This document shows, one piece after another, positions 8,669 to 17,716 of a DNA stretch of 64,000 bases. Source of the DNA: Colwellia sp. (lineage in GTDB: Bacteria > Pseudomonadota > Gammaproteobacteria > Enterobacterales > Alteromonadaceae). A program made the position numbers and the translations under genes. The first letter of the stretch is position 1, and every line of letters begins with the position of its first letter. The stretch spans positions 302,460 through 366,459 of the forward strand of contig NZ_JABSPA010000005.1 of NCBI RefSeq assembly GCF_013214175.1, read 5' to 3'. The notes beneath the pieces were generated by a model. That model saw only the letters and a program-made list of their open reading frames with translations, did not search any database and was not told the DNA's origin.

Positions 8669-11600
8669 ATGACTTTTTTATCTCGCGCTAAATATCTTAT
8701 TTCGTCATTATTACTTTTGCTCTTAACCGCTTGTGGTGAAGGCAGTAACTCAGGTTTTCCTACTGCCGATTGTGGTGGCGATGGTAACTTATGTGTCAGT
8801 GAATTTACCATCACGCCAAAAAACGCTGCCGTTGTTGTTGGCGATAGCCAAACGTATCAAGCCATTGCGACCTTAACTGATGGTAGCAAACTTGATATTA
8901 GCGAGCGTATCACTTGGGCAGTTGATAATGCAGCCATTGCCACAATTGCGGTAGATGGTAGTAGCGTTGTAGCTACTGGCGTTGCCGATGGTGTAGCTAT
9001 TATTACTGGACAATATCGTGACATGAATGCCAGTGCCCAACTTTCTGTTGGCACTATTACCTTTAATATCATGCCAAGTACTGCCACCATACTCACTGAT
9101 ATGCAGCAAAATTATCAGGCCTTTGCCATTTTCCCTAATGGCGTACAAATAGAAATTACAGAGCAAGTTGATTGGGCAAGCGATAATATTGCTATTGCTA
9201 CCATTAATGGTGCAGGTAGCCTAGTTACCGCAACAGGCTTAAGTCAAGGCTTGGTCACTATCTCTGCCAGTTATAGTGGTAGGTCTATTGATGCTCAATT
9301 AAAAGTCATCAATAGTACTGCCGAAACGCTGGTGATTACACCAGCAAGTGCGGTAATACCACTAGGTACAGCAAAACAATATAACGCCTTTTTGACCACC
9401 ACTAGTGGCGAAGTGATTGATGTTTCTAAAACCGTTAACTGGCACATTGTCGATTCAACAATTGCCATTATTGATGATAGCGCCTGGCTAACTACTACAA
9501 AAATAGGTTCAACCGAAATCACCGCGGATATAGTCCATAGCAACAACACCTTAACCGCAAGCTCTGCCTTAACGGTTAATAATGCTCAGCTTGAAACTAT
9601 TGCCATTACGCCAGTCGATGGCATATATCCTGTGGGGAAAATTGGTGTCTATCGCGCCAATGCCCATTATGCTGATGGTAATGTTATTGATGTAACGCGA
9701 GAAACTACTTGGCAGGTAGCAGATACCAACATAGGCACTATTGTTGAATCAGGTATTTTTGCCGGTGATAGTGTTGCTTTATCTCCAGGAAAAACCGCGG
9801 TTAGTGCCAGATTTCAAGCACTTACTAGCCAAACCAATGTTGAAGTAACCACGGCTAAAACTATCAAGATAAGCATTAGTCCAATTGATGCCACTACGCC
9901 GGTTGGTACACAACTCGCTTATCAAGGCTATGCGCTCTATTCTGACGGCACTAAGCGTAATATTACCGCATTGGCAGCTTGGTCAAGTAGCGAATCGAGT
10001 GTCGCCGCTATCGGTTTCACTGGTGCTTTATCTGGCATAGCCAATGCACTTGCCATTGGTACCACCAATATCTCAGTTAATTATGACGGCTTAGCGGCCA
10101 GCACATCATTAACCGTGACTAATGCGGTAGTGACTAACTTGCAGGTTTCGCCTTTAAACCCAAGCGTGCCCGTAGGTATTGAAGGGCAATTTACCGCTAT
10201 TGCCTATTATTCAGATAATACCACTGTCGATGTTACTCATAACGCTAACTGGACAGTTGATGACTACAGTATCGCTGCAGTTATTCCTAATGGTGAATTT
10301 GGCGGCTATGCTAAAGCATTAAGTGAAGGCTCAAATCAATTAACCGCCAGTTTTAATGGTCAGATTGTCAGCACACCAATAACAGTTACTGCAGCGACAC
10401 TTAGCTCCTTATCTTTATCGCCATCAACCGCTGAAATTCCTGCTGGCACCACGCAGCAATATCAATTATTTGGTCTGTTTTCTGATGGTACAAATCACGA
10501 CTTAACAGCATTTGCTAGTTTTCAAACCAGCAATAATGCTTCAGTTTCAATTGACAGTAATGGTCTTGCTACCGCCCATAACGATGGTGCCAATCCTATA
10601 ACAGTTACCGCCAGTTATAATGGTATGCAAGCTACTGCATCATTAATCGTTACTGCCGGTTTATTAGACTACATTCAAGTCCGCCCTCGCGAACAAGATG
10701 TCGCTATTGGCCATAAAGGCCAGCTGCAAGCCCGCGCTATTTATACTGATGGTTCAAGTACCGATATTACTTATCTTGCGACTTGGAGCCTTGATGATGG
10801 TGATATTGCCTCAGTTGATAATACCAGCACAGATGCAGGCGAAGTTTTAGGAATTAGCCAAGGAGTGGTGACTGTTACTGCTAGTTATTTTGGTAAAACT
10901 GCCACAAATACCACCACAGTAACAGCAGCAGTGTTAGAGAGGGTTAGCATTACCCCCATTACTAAGACTATTGCCGCCGGCTTAACACAGCAATATGCAT
11001 TAACGGCTGAATTCTCAGATAAAAGTAGCACTGATGTTACTAAGAGCAGTGACTGGCTATCAAGCGATCCAGCGACAGTCTCGATTGATAGCTTAGGCTT
11101 AGCCACTAGTTATGTTGAAGGAAAAGTGACCATAACCGGTACTTACCAAGGCATGTCAGCTGCTGCAACCCTAACAATTACTGGCGCCGAGTTGTTAAGT
11201 ATACAAGTAACACCAAATGATCCGAAAGAGCCACTGGGCACCGAGGGGAAATTTACCGCAACAGCTTATTATACCGATGGCTATGCTGCCGACATCAGCA
11301 GCAGTGCCACTTGGTCATCACTTGATGACAATATCGTTCATATCACTACCAGTGGTATTGCTGGCGGCCAAGCCAGCGCTGATAAAATTGGTGTTAGTGT
11401 AATCACTGCAACATTCCTCGGGAAAAGCAGTTCAACAACGGCAACAGTGACTGAGGCCATATTAGAGAGTTTAGTTATTTCGCCGCCAAGCGCAGATGTA
11501 CCACAAGGAACTAGTTATCAATATCGAGCTGATGGCATATACAGCGATAAAGTTGTTAAGGATCTAACCAACGCAGCTAATTGGCAAACCGGTAATGACA

Positions 11601-13117
11601 GCTTTGCTACCATTAACAGTACTGGCTTAGCCAAAGGTGAAAACCAAGGGGTAACCAGCATTACCGCCAGCATTGATAGTATTTCAGCCACGGCAGAAAT
11701 TAAAGTCACGCCTCCGGCGCTAGATCATCTTGAAATATCACCTAGCTCATGGCAGTTACCTTTAGGAACAAGCACTAAATTAATCGCTTATGCCTATAAC
11801 AGTGCGGGCACTAAAACTGATATTAGCAATGATGCAAATTGGCGGGTATTAGCCACTGGCACTGATAATATTCATGTTGATAATACTGCGACTAATGGCG
11901 GCTTTGTTAGTTCAATTGCCATAGGTAACGGCATAGTAGAAGTCAGTTATGCCGGTTTAACAGCAACCGCAGAAGTTGATGTCACTGACGCGACAGTAGA
12001 GTCAATATCGATAAGTCCACTGGATGCTGAAATCAATTTCCCGGGTAGTCAGCAATATACTGCCATGGCAACCTTGACCGATGGCACTGTTGTCGATTAT
12101 ACCAAAACCGTTTCTTGGCACAGTAGTAATAAAACGGTTGCCTCCATTGATGCCGTTCACTTAGAAACCTTAGGCTTCGCGAAAGCAGTTAGTGACGGTA
12201 GCACCACCATCAAGGCCTCATTTGGCCCTATCTTTACTGAAACCACATTAACGGTGGCCTTGCTAGGCGGAGGAATTGATAATATTCAAATACTTCCACA
12301 TGTTAACCACATTGTCGTGGATGAAAAAGTGCAGTTAACCTGTTCCATTATCCATGTTGATTTTACCCTAAGTGACTGTAACGATGATGTCGTTTGGACT
12401 ATGGCCGATGATAGCCTTGCTCATGTAGTGCCTACTGGCAGCAGTGGTGGTTTAGTTACTGGCTTAAAGGCTGGCACAACCCGTGTTTTTGCTAGTTATA
12501 ATGGTGTTACCAGTAGTAACTTTGACGGTCAAGTTACCGTGAGTGAACTAGTATTAGAGTCTATTACGGTTAGCCCAAGCACTAAAACCCTTGCCAGAGA
12601 TCAAGCTTTTACCTTTAAGGCCATGGCTCACTACAATAATGGCGATGATAAAGATATTTCCAGTAGTGTTACCTGGTCGGTAAGCAAACCCAATATTGTC
12701 ACCATCAATAACAAGGGTCGAGTAATAGGTAAAAGTGTTGGAGATAGTCAGGTAACCGCGCGCTTAAATGATCTTAGTGGACAAGCAAACCTTACCATTG
12801 ATAACCGCACATATTTTTCGACAGAGTTTATCCCTGACCCTAGCTCACTTACCGTCGGTGATAGTATTGATATTACCTGTATGGTCACCTATGACTTTCC
12901 TCCTGCAGGTGGCGATCCAATTGTGGTCGACATGACCGAACAAGCAACCTGGAATTTTAAATACTCAATTGATGATATAGGTACGATAAGCAATGCTCCC
13001 GGTAGTAAAGGCCACTTTGAAGCGACTAAAGCGGGCTCTAATGTAATATCCTGCATGCTGCCACAATCAAATGGCAGCTTTATTGCACCAAATATTAGAG
13101 TCACAGTAACAAATTAA
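8669..13117 (+). CDS. Giant lipoprotein of bacterial Ig-like (Big_2) repeats (copy 2)
   Basis: The 1482-residue product has lipobox LTAC followed by the same GEGSNSGFPTA segment as copy 1. I count about 16 Ig-like repeats. Repeats 1-10 match repeats 1-10 of copy 1 in order and in diagnostic phrases (VGIEGQFTAIAYYSD, GTTQQYQLFG, VGKxGVYRA). The C-terminal six do not align one-to-one, and three repeats are missing relative to copy 1. The last two repeats carry paired Cys. It is followed 17 bases later by a lipoprotein amidohydrolase gene with a strong GAGAGGGA ribosome binding site, so the three genes from 7596 probably form one operon. Confidence 0.88.
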   Translation: MTFLSRAKYLISSLLLLLLTACGEGSNSGFPTADCGGDGNLCVSEFTITPKNAAVVVGDSQTYQAIATLTDGSKLDISERITWAVDNAAIATIAVDGSSVVATGVADGVAIITGQYRDMNASAQLSVGTITFNIMPSTATILTDMQQNYQAFAIFPNGVQIEITEQVDWASDNIAIATINGAGSLVTATGLSQGLVTISASYSGRSIDAQLKVINSTAETLVITPASAVIPLGTAKQYNAFLTTTSGEVIDVSKTVNWHIVDSTIAIIDDSAWLTTTKIGSTEITADIVHSNNTLTASSALTVNNAQLETIAITPVDGIYPVGKIGVYRANAHYADGNVIDVTRETTWQVADTNIGTIVESGIFAGDSVALSPGKTAVSARFQALTSQTNVEVTTAKTIKISISPIDATTPVGTQLAYQGYALYSDGTKRNITALAAWSSSESSVAAIGFTGALSGIANALAIGTTNISVNYDGLAASTSLTVTNAVVTNLQVSPLNPSVPVGIEGQFTAIAYYSDNTTVDVTHNANWTVDDYSIAAVIPNGEFGGYAKALSEGSNQLTASFNGQIVSTPITVTAATLSSLSLSPSTAEIPAGTTQQYQLFGLFSDGTNHDLTAFASFQTSNNASVSIDSNGLATAHNDGANPITVTASYNGMQATASLIVTAGLLDYIQVRPREQDVAIGHKGQLQARAIYTDGSSTDITYLATWSLDDGDIASVDNTSTDAGEVLGISQGVVTVTASYFGKTATNTTTVTAAVLERVSITPITKTIAAGLTQQYALTAEFSDKSSTDVTKSSDWLSSDPATVSIDSLGLATSYVEGKVTITGTYQGMSAAATLTITGAELLSIQVTPNDPKEPLGTEGKFTATAYYTDGYAADISSSATWSSLDDNIVHITTSGIAGGQASADKIGVSVITATFLGKSSSTTATVTEAILESLVISPPSADVPQGTSYQYRADGIYSDKVVKDLTNAANWQTGNDSFATINSTGLAKGENQGVTSITASIDSISATAEIKVTPPALDHLEISPSSWQLPLGTSTKLIAYAYNSAGTKTDISNDANWRVLATGTDNIHVDNTATNGGFVSSIAIGNGIVEVSYAGLTATAEVDVTDATVESISISPLDAEINFPGSQQYTAMATLTDGTVVDYTKTVSWHSSNKTVASIDAVHLETLGFAKAVSDGSTTIKASFGPIFTETTLTVALLGGGIDNIQILPHVNHIVVDEKVQLTCSIIHVDFTLSDCNDDVVWTMADDSLAHVVPTGSSGGLVTGLKAGTTRVFASYNGVTSSNFDGQVTVSELVLESITVSPSTKTLARDQAFTFKAMAHYNNGDDKDISSSVTWSVSKPNIVTINNKGRVIGKSVGDSQVTARLNDLSGQANLTIDNRTYFSTEFIPDPSSLTVGDSIDITCMVTYDFPPAGGDPIVVDMTEQATWNFKYSIDDIGTISNAPGSKGHFEATKAGSNVISCMLPQSNGSFIAPNIRVTVTN

Positions 13118-13134
13118 TCAAAAGAGAGGGATTC

Positions 13135-15012
13135 ATGATGCTCAACAAAGGAATTTTAATTGCCGCGCTAATGTTGCTTACCGGTTGTGAAACAGCAAGT
13201 ATTGCCGATAAAGCACCAGTTAACGAAGATTCAGCTTACACACTATATTTTGGTGGCGATATTGTCACCATGGCAGGTGAGCAAGCTAGCTATGCAGAAG
13301 CTGTTGTTGAGCATAAGGGTAGAATCGTTTTTGTTGGCAATAAAGAGTCGGCATTAAGACAATACCCTGCTGCCATGACTCAAATGGATCTACAAGGTAA
13401 CACCATGTTACCTGGCTTTATTGACCCCCATAGCCACTTTATGTCGGCACTGATGATGGTCAATCAAGTCAATGTCGCCGCTCCGCCCGTTGGTACCGCC
13501 ACCAATATTGCGCAAATCATCGCTAAACTTGCCGCTTATCAGCAAGAGCAAAATATTGCCGAGGGAGGTTGGCTTGTTGGTTGGGGCTATGACCAAGAGC
13601 TTATCGAAGAAAAGCGACATATCATCAAAACCGACCTAGATGCAGCTTTCCCAAATCATAAAGTCATTGTTATTCATGTTTCTATGCATGGCGCGGTACT
13701 AAACTCTAACGCCCTTGCCTGGGCAAATATTGATAAAAACACTAAAACGCCAAAAGGTGGTGTTATTGCCAGAATGCCAAACAGTAATGAACCAGCAGGT
13801 TTAATTATGGAAATGGCTTATATACCGGTTTTTGAAAAGCTACCGCAACCCAGCGAAGCAGAAATGTTTGATTTAATGGCAAAAGCACAAGAGCATTATA
13901 CCAGCCAAGGTTACACCCATGCGGTCGAAGGTTTTACTCACACCAAACATATAGATTTTTTATTAAAAGCGGCGCAGCAAGATAAGTTAGTCATTGATAT
14001 TGCTTCATTAGCGGCTTTTACTGAAATGGATAAATGGTTTGATAATCCCAAATATAAGTTTGGTGAATATCAGAACAAATTTAAACTTCAAGCCTGTAAA
14101 ATTACTTTAGATGGCTCCCCACAAGGAAAAACAGCTTTTGTCTCAAAGCCTTACTTAACAACCGGACCTGTGGGTCAAGAACATTGGCACGGTGAATCAT
14201 CGATTACCCAAACACAGCTTGATGCCTTAACGAAAAAAATGTTTGCTGCTAATATTCCGCTGCAAATACATACCAATGGTGATGCCGCTATTGATATGAT
14301 GATTAAATCCGTCGAAAGCGCCGGTATCACCGCCAAAGACGACAGGCGCACCGTTATTGTCCATTCTCAATTTCAACGACCAGAGCACTTAGCTAAGTAT
14401 GTCGAACTAGGTTTAACACCTTCATATTTTTCTATGCACACCTATTTTTGGGGTGATGTACATGTTAAAAATATTGGTAAAAAACAAGCAGATTTTATCA
14501 GCCCTATGAAGGCTGCCAAAGAGGCAGGGCTTATTACTTCCAACCATTCTGATTTTAATGTTACACCATTAGACCCATTTTTTATCATGTGGTCAGCCAT
14601 GGCACGTGAATCAAGATCTGGCGCGATTATTGGTGCTGAACAACGTATTGATGCCTATAGTGCCTTACAAGCTTTAACCACAGGTCCTGCCTATCAGTTC
14701 TTTGAAGAAAACCGTAAAGGCATGATCAAGGAAGGTTTATTAGCGGACTTTGTTATTGTTGAAAATAACCCGTTAAAGCAGGAAGTTAGAGAGATTAAAA
14801 ATAATAAAGTGCTAACTACCATTAAAGAAGGTAAAACTGTTTTCAATCTATTGAATTTAGTTGGTGATGACCAAGATCAGCACGGTTGTAAAAGCTCCGC
14901 CGGCTACGCTTGGTGTACTAACACTAATCAATGTGAGCGCCCTTGGCTATTAGCGAAAGAACAAAACTTTACCAATGAACCAGCAGCTTTTACAGCATTT
15001 TGCAAAAACTAA
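13135..15012 (+). CDS. Lipoprotein amidohydrolase (YtcJ-like, amidohydrolase family 3)
   Basis: The 625-residue product has a lipoprotein signal (lipobox LTGC) and then a YtcJ-type metal-dependent amidohydrolase. The metal-binding motif PGFIDPHSHF is near residue 96, with conserved HTNGDAAI, HSQF and SNHSDFN segments further on. The family hydrolyses amide or related bonds; the substrate is not predictable here. After the barrel there is an unusual ~50-residue tail with four Cys (HGCKSSAGYAWC...NQC...FC), a small disulfide-type motif seen at the ends of some envelope proteins. Adjacent ATG codons at 13135 and 13138 are both possible starts. It sits 17 bases after the Ig-repeat lipoprotein and is followed by a terminator. 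Confidence 0.85.
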   Translation: MMLNKGILIAALMLLTGCETASIADKAPVNEDSAYTLYFGGDIVTMAGEQASYAEAVVEHKGRIVFVGNKESALRQYPAAMTQMDLQGNTMLPGFIDPHSHFMSALMMVNQVNVAAPPVGTATNIAQIIAKLAAYQQEQNIAEGGWLVGWGYDQELIEEKRHIIKTDLDAAFPNHKVIVIHVSMHGAVLNSNALAWANIDKNTKTPKGGVIARMPNSNEPAGLIMEMAYIPVFEKLPQPSEAEMFDLMAKAQEHYTSQGYTHAVEGFTHTKHIDFLLKAAQQDKLVIDIASLAAFTEMDKWFDNPKYKFGEYQNKFKLQACKITLDGSPQGKTAFVSKPYLTTGPVGQEHWHGESSITQTQLDALTKKMFAANIPLQIHTNGDAAIDMMIKSVESAGITAKDDRRTVIVHSQFQRPEHLAKYVELGLTPSYFSMHTYFWGDVHVKNIGKKQADFISPMKAAKEAGLITSNHSDFNVTPLDPFFIMWSAMARESRSGAIIGAEQRIDAYSALQALTTGPAYQFFEENRKGMIKEGLLADFVIVENNPLKQEVREIKNNKVLTTIKEGKTVFNLLNLVGDDQDQHGCKSSAGYAWCTNTNQCERPWLLAKEQNFTNEPAAFTAFCKN

Positions 15013-15066
15013 CAGTGTTGGGCCCCATCAACTCTGAGTTAAAATACTAAGTAAAGACACAGCAAT

Positions 15067-15094
15067 ACCCTAGCCGCTCAAGCTAGGGTTTTCT
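15067..15094 (+). terminator. Rho-independent terminator after amidohydrolase gene
   Basis: The stem ACCCTAGC (15067-15074) / GCTAGGGT (15082-15089) has a 7-base loop and runs into TTTTCTC. Confidence 0.8.
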
Positions 15095-15182
15095 CATCCA
15101 ATCACTTAGTCAATCAGTTCATCAATTAGCAAGCATATTCCATCTTAAAAACCCACATAGTGTGTGTGGCCTTTAACTTTAC

Positions 15183-15198
15183 ACACTATATATTGTGT
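15183..15198 (+). promoter_or_regulatory. NrdR box 1
   Basis: ACACTATATATTGTGT is a full match to the published NrdR-box consensus acaCwAtATaTwGtgt. It lies 125 bases upstream of nrdG. The boxes are the binding sites of the repressor NrdR in ribonucleotide reductase promoters. Confidence 0.75.
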
Positions 15199-15255
15199 TT
15201 ATTTCTAAACTGACCCTAATTTGTATGTTCTAGATCAATAAAGCAGACCTAACAA

Positions 15256-15271
15256 ATACTATATATTGTGC
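15256..15271 (+). promoter_or_regulatory. NrdR box 2
   Basis: ATACTATATATTGTGC has the same CTATATATTG core as box 1. It is 73 bases downstream of box 1 (about seven helical turns) and 31 bases upstream of box 3. Confidence 0.7.
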
Positions 15272-15286
15272 CTAACAAAACAATAA

Positions 15287-15302
15287 CACCTATATATAGG
15301 TA
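15287..15302 (+). promoter_or_regulatory. NrdR box 3 candidate overlapping the nrdG ribosome binding site
   Basis: The core CTATATATAG (15290-15299) sits inside the palindrome ACCTATATATAGGT. The core fits CwATATATwG, but the outer bases do not match. Spacing to box 2 is 31 bases centre to centre, the usual three-turn spacing of NrdR box pairs. Its AGG also serves as the likely Shine-Dalgarno for the ATG at 15308. Confidence 0.5.
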
Positions 15303-15307
15303 AATAG

Positions 15308-15835
15308 ATGGATTTTAACTGCATAACACCCAGTGTCGTTTTTCAAGAAGTCCCTAATGAGATCAGTTTATGTTTTAGCATCACTGGTTGCAAAGTTGGC
15401 TGTAAGGGTTGTCACAGTACCGAGTTATGGGATCAGAAAAATGGCCTAAAGCTCACCAATCAACTCTTTATTCAATACCTTAAAAAGTACCAAGGTTTAA
15501 TCAGCTGCGTGGTCTTTTTTGGCGGTGAATGGCAACCAAGTGCCTTAATTGAAAAACTGCTTATCGCTAAAAACTTTGGCCTGAAGACCTGCCTTTATTC
15601 AGGTGAAGAAGCTGGTGAAAAGTATATTGATCTTAGAATTACTCAACACCTTAATTTTTTAAAAACAGGAGCCTGGCGACCTGAACTCGGTGGTTTAGCA
15701 AGCAGTACCACCAATCAAATTTTCCGTGATTTATCTACGGGTAAAAAATTAAATTACTTATTCACTAAAAATAATATCGACGCAAATCAATTCAACTTGC
15801 TCACTACAAAAGGAACAAACAATGTTGCGGCTTAA
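15308..15835 (+). CDS. nrdG: Anaerobic ribonucleotide reductase activating protein (radical SAM)
   Basis: The 175-residue product carries a CxxxCxxC cluster motif at C28, C32 and C35 (GCKVGCKGC), which binds the [4Fe-4S] cluster used with S-adenosylmethionine. A conserved FFGGEW segment follows. It generates the glycyl radical on NrdD under anaerobic conditions. The gene precedes nrdD and overlaps it by 14 bases, the reverse of the E. coli nrdD-nrdG order. Three NrdR-box-like sites lie upstream, so expression is probably repressed by NrdR when dNTPs are plentiful. The start at 15308 is supported by AGG seven bases upstream and by the SAM-domain position. Confidence 0.9.
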   Translation: MDFNCITPSVVFQEVPNEISLCFSITGCKVGCKGCHSTELWDQKNGLKLTNQLFIQYLKKYQGLISCVVFFGGEWQPSALIEKLLIAKNFGLKTCLYSGEEAGEKYIDLRITQHLNFLKTGAWRPELGGLASSTTNQIFRDLSTGKKLNYLFTKNNIDANQFNLLTTKGTNNVAA

Positions 15836-17603
15836 CCAAGAACAAATCACTCATAAGAAAGACTTCATTAAAGACTATTTTTCGGCAAAAAATGCCGCTG
15901 ATGGCTCTAAAATTGATGCCAATGCCAATGTTAGCCATAAAAACATTGCCACGCTTGAAGCTGAATTATTAAAAGACTGCTTTGTGCAAATTAACCGCGC
16001 CTTGGTGCATGACAAAATACGCGATACCTTTGATGCTGATTTAGCCAAAGAGTACCTACGTCAAATAGAAGATCATGAAATTTATGTTCATGATGAAACC
16101 AGTTTAAAGCCTTACTGCACCTCTATTAGCATGTATCCATTTTTGCTTGATGGACTAACTAAGTTAGGCGGCGAGTCGAAAGCACCGAAACATTTAGCGT
16201 CTTTTTGTGGTTCTTTTGTTAATCTTATTTTTGCGATTTCAGCACAATTTGCTGGTGCGGTAGCCACAGTGGAGTTCCTTACTTATTTTGATTATTTTTC
16301 CCGCCTTGAATACGGTAATGACTACCTAAATACGCACAAATCTGAGATAGAAAATCACTTACAGCATGTGGTCTATGCCATTAATCAACCCGCGGCAGCG
16401 CGTGGTTATCAGAGTGTATTTTGGAATGTTTCATTATTTGATCAATACTATTTTGCTTCAATGTTCAGTGAATTTGTTTTCCCTGACTTTAGTAAACCTA
16501 ATTGGCAGACCGTTGATCAGTTACAACACTTCTTTTTAGGCTGGCTCAATAAAGAGCGAGAGCAAGCAGTACTCACCTTCCCTGTAGTTACTGCAGCTAT
16601 GTTAACTAAAAATGGCCAATGTAAAGATCAAGCCTTTGCGCAAAAATTAGCACAGCAAAAAGCCGAGGGTAATTCATTCTTTATCTACTTATCTGATAGT
16701 GCTGATTCATTGGCTTCGTGCTGTCGATTACGTAATGAAATATCCGACAATACTTTCTCCTATACCCTAGGCGCAGGTGGCGTTGCTACCGGTTCAATTA
16801 ACGTTATTACCATTAACATGAACCGCTTAGTGCAAGACGGTCGTGACTTAAAAACAGAAATTGAAAAAATACAAAAGTATCAGGTGGCTTATCGCAAGTT
16901 GATGGAAGAGTACAAAGAGCAAGGCGCTTTATCGGTCTATGACGCTGGCTTTATCTCTTTAGATAAACAATTTCTCACCATAGGCATTAATGGTATGGCA
17001 GAAGCCGCTGAATTTTCAAACCTTGTTGTTGGTAATAATGATGAATATAAACAGTTTGTTAGTGCACAGTTAAAAGTGATTTATCAAGCTAACCAAGCGG
17101 CGAAAAAAGAATTTGGCTATATGTTTAATACCGAGTTTGTCCCTGCGGAAAACCTCGGTATAAAAAATGCTAAATGGGATAAGAAGGACGGCTATCAGGT
17201 AGCACGTGATTGTTATAACTCGTACTTCTATGTGGTTGAGGATGATGAAACCAACCATCTCGACAAGTTTGTTATGCACGGCAAAGAAATGATTCAGTAC
17301 CTTGATGGTGGCTCAGCGCTACATTTAAACTTAGATGAGGCCTTATCTGCCGAGGCTTATTTAAAACTCTTCAATGTTGCCGCAGCTACAGGCTGTAATT
17401 ATTTTTGCATCAACGTGAAGATTACTATTTGTAATGACTGTGAAAAAATTGATAAACGCACTTTGCATGTCTGTTCAAGTTGCGGCAGTGACAACATAGA
17501 TCACGGTACTCGGGTTATTGGCTATTTAAAACGGGTTACTTCCTTTAGCCAGGGCCGACAAAAAGAGCATGCGCTGCGCCACTATCATAAAGAAAGTGCC
17601 TAA
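15822..17603 (+). CDS. nrdD: Anaerobic ribonucleoside-triphosphate reductase
   Basis: The 593-residue product is the class III ribonucleotide reductase catalytic subunit. The C-terminus has a zinc site (C537, C540, C551, C554) and the glycyl-radical motif RVIGY with the radical on Gly567. The mid-protein CCRLRN segment supplies the probable thiyl cysteine. It is about 120 residues shorter than E. coli NrdD, and I see no N-terminal ATP-cone, so dATP allosteric control may be absent. E. coli has RVCGY; here the Cys is Ile. AAAGGA just upstream is a good ribosome binding site. It is translationally coupled to nrdG. Confidence 0.92.
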   Translation: MLRLNQEQITHKKDFIKDYFSAKNAADGSKIDANANVSHKNIATLEAELLKDCFVQINRALVHDKIRDTFDADLAKEYLRQIEDHEIYVHDETSLKPYCTSISMYPFLLDGLTKLGGESKAPKHLASFCGSFVNLIFAISAQFAGAVATVEFLTYFDYFSRLEYGNDYLNTHKSEIENHLQHVVYAINQPAAARGYQSVFWNVSLFDQYYFASMFSEFVFPDFSKPNWQTVDQLQHFFLGWLNKEREQAVLTFPVVTAAMLTKNGQCKDQAFAQKLAQQKAEGNSFFIYLSDSADSLASCCRLRNEISDNTFSYTLGAGGVATGSINVITINMNRLVQDGRDLKTEIEKIQKYQVAYRKLMEEYKEQGALSVYDAGFISLDKQFLTIGINGMAEAAEFSNLVVGNNDEYKQFVSAQLKVIYQANQAAKKEFGYMFNTEFVPAENLGIKNAKWDKKDGYQVARDCYNSYFYVVEDDETNHLDKFVMHGKEMIQYLDGGSALHLNLDEALSAEAYLKLFNVAAATGCNYFCINVKITICNDCEKIDKRTLHVCSSCGSDNIDHGTRVIGYLKRVTSFSQGRQKEHALRHYHKESA

Positions 17604-17614
17604 TAACTCCCACC

Positions 17615-17649
17615 CAAGCCACCTTGTCAATAACAAACAAGGTGGCTTG
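17615..17649 (+). terminator. Strong hairpin after nrdD (terminator-like, no T-tract)
   Basis: A perfect 13-bp stem (17615-17627 with 17637-17649) encloses a 9-base loop. The sequence after it is GATAGAC, not a T-run, so it may act as an mRNA 3' stabiliser or a Rho-linked end. Confidence 0.55.
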
Positions 17650-17716
17650 ATAGACTCTTCAACCACTGCATGTAATAATTTTCAGCCCGAAATATGTTTT
17701 TTAAGGCTGCTTTAAC

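Larger units (their letters stand above)
1090..13117 (+). repeat. Tandem segmental duplication of an OmpA plus Ig-lipoprotein module
   Basis: Unit 1 runs from about 1037 to 7412 and unit 2 from about 7541 to 13117. The same promoter/leader words, gene order, tight coupling, lipobox context and colinear first ten Ig repeats occur in both. Divergence is at amino-acid level throughout, so the duplication is not recent. Confidence 0.85.

Noticed and set aside
8857..9549. Several long antisense frames across the Ig-repeat genes
   Set aside because: They arise from the repetitive, Thr/Ser/Ala-rich codons of the sense genes; no ribosome binding sites and no recognisable products.
15221..15240. Possible FNR box (ATCAA half-site) before nrdG
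   Set aside because: Only one half-site matches TTGAT-N4-ATCAA; the other half is too far off to support a claim.
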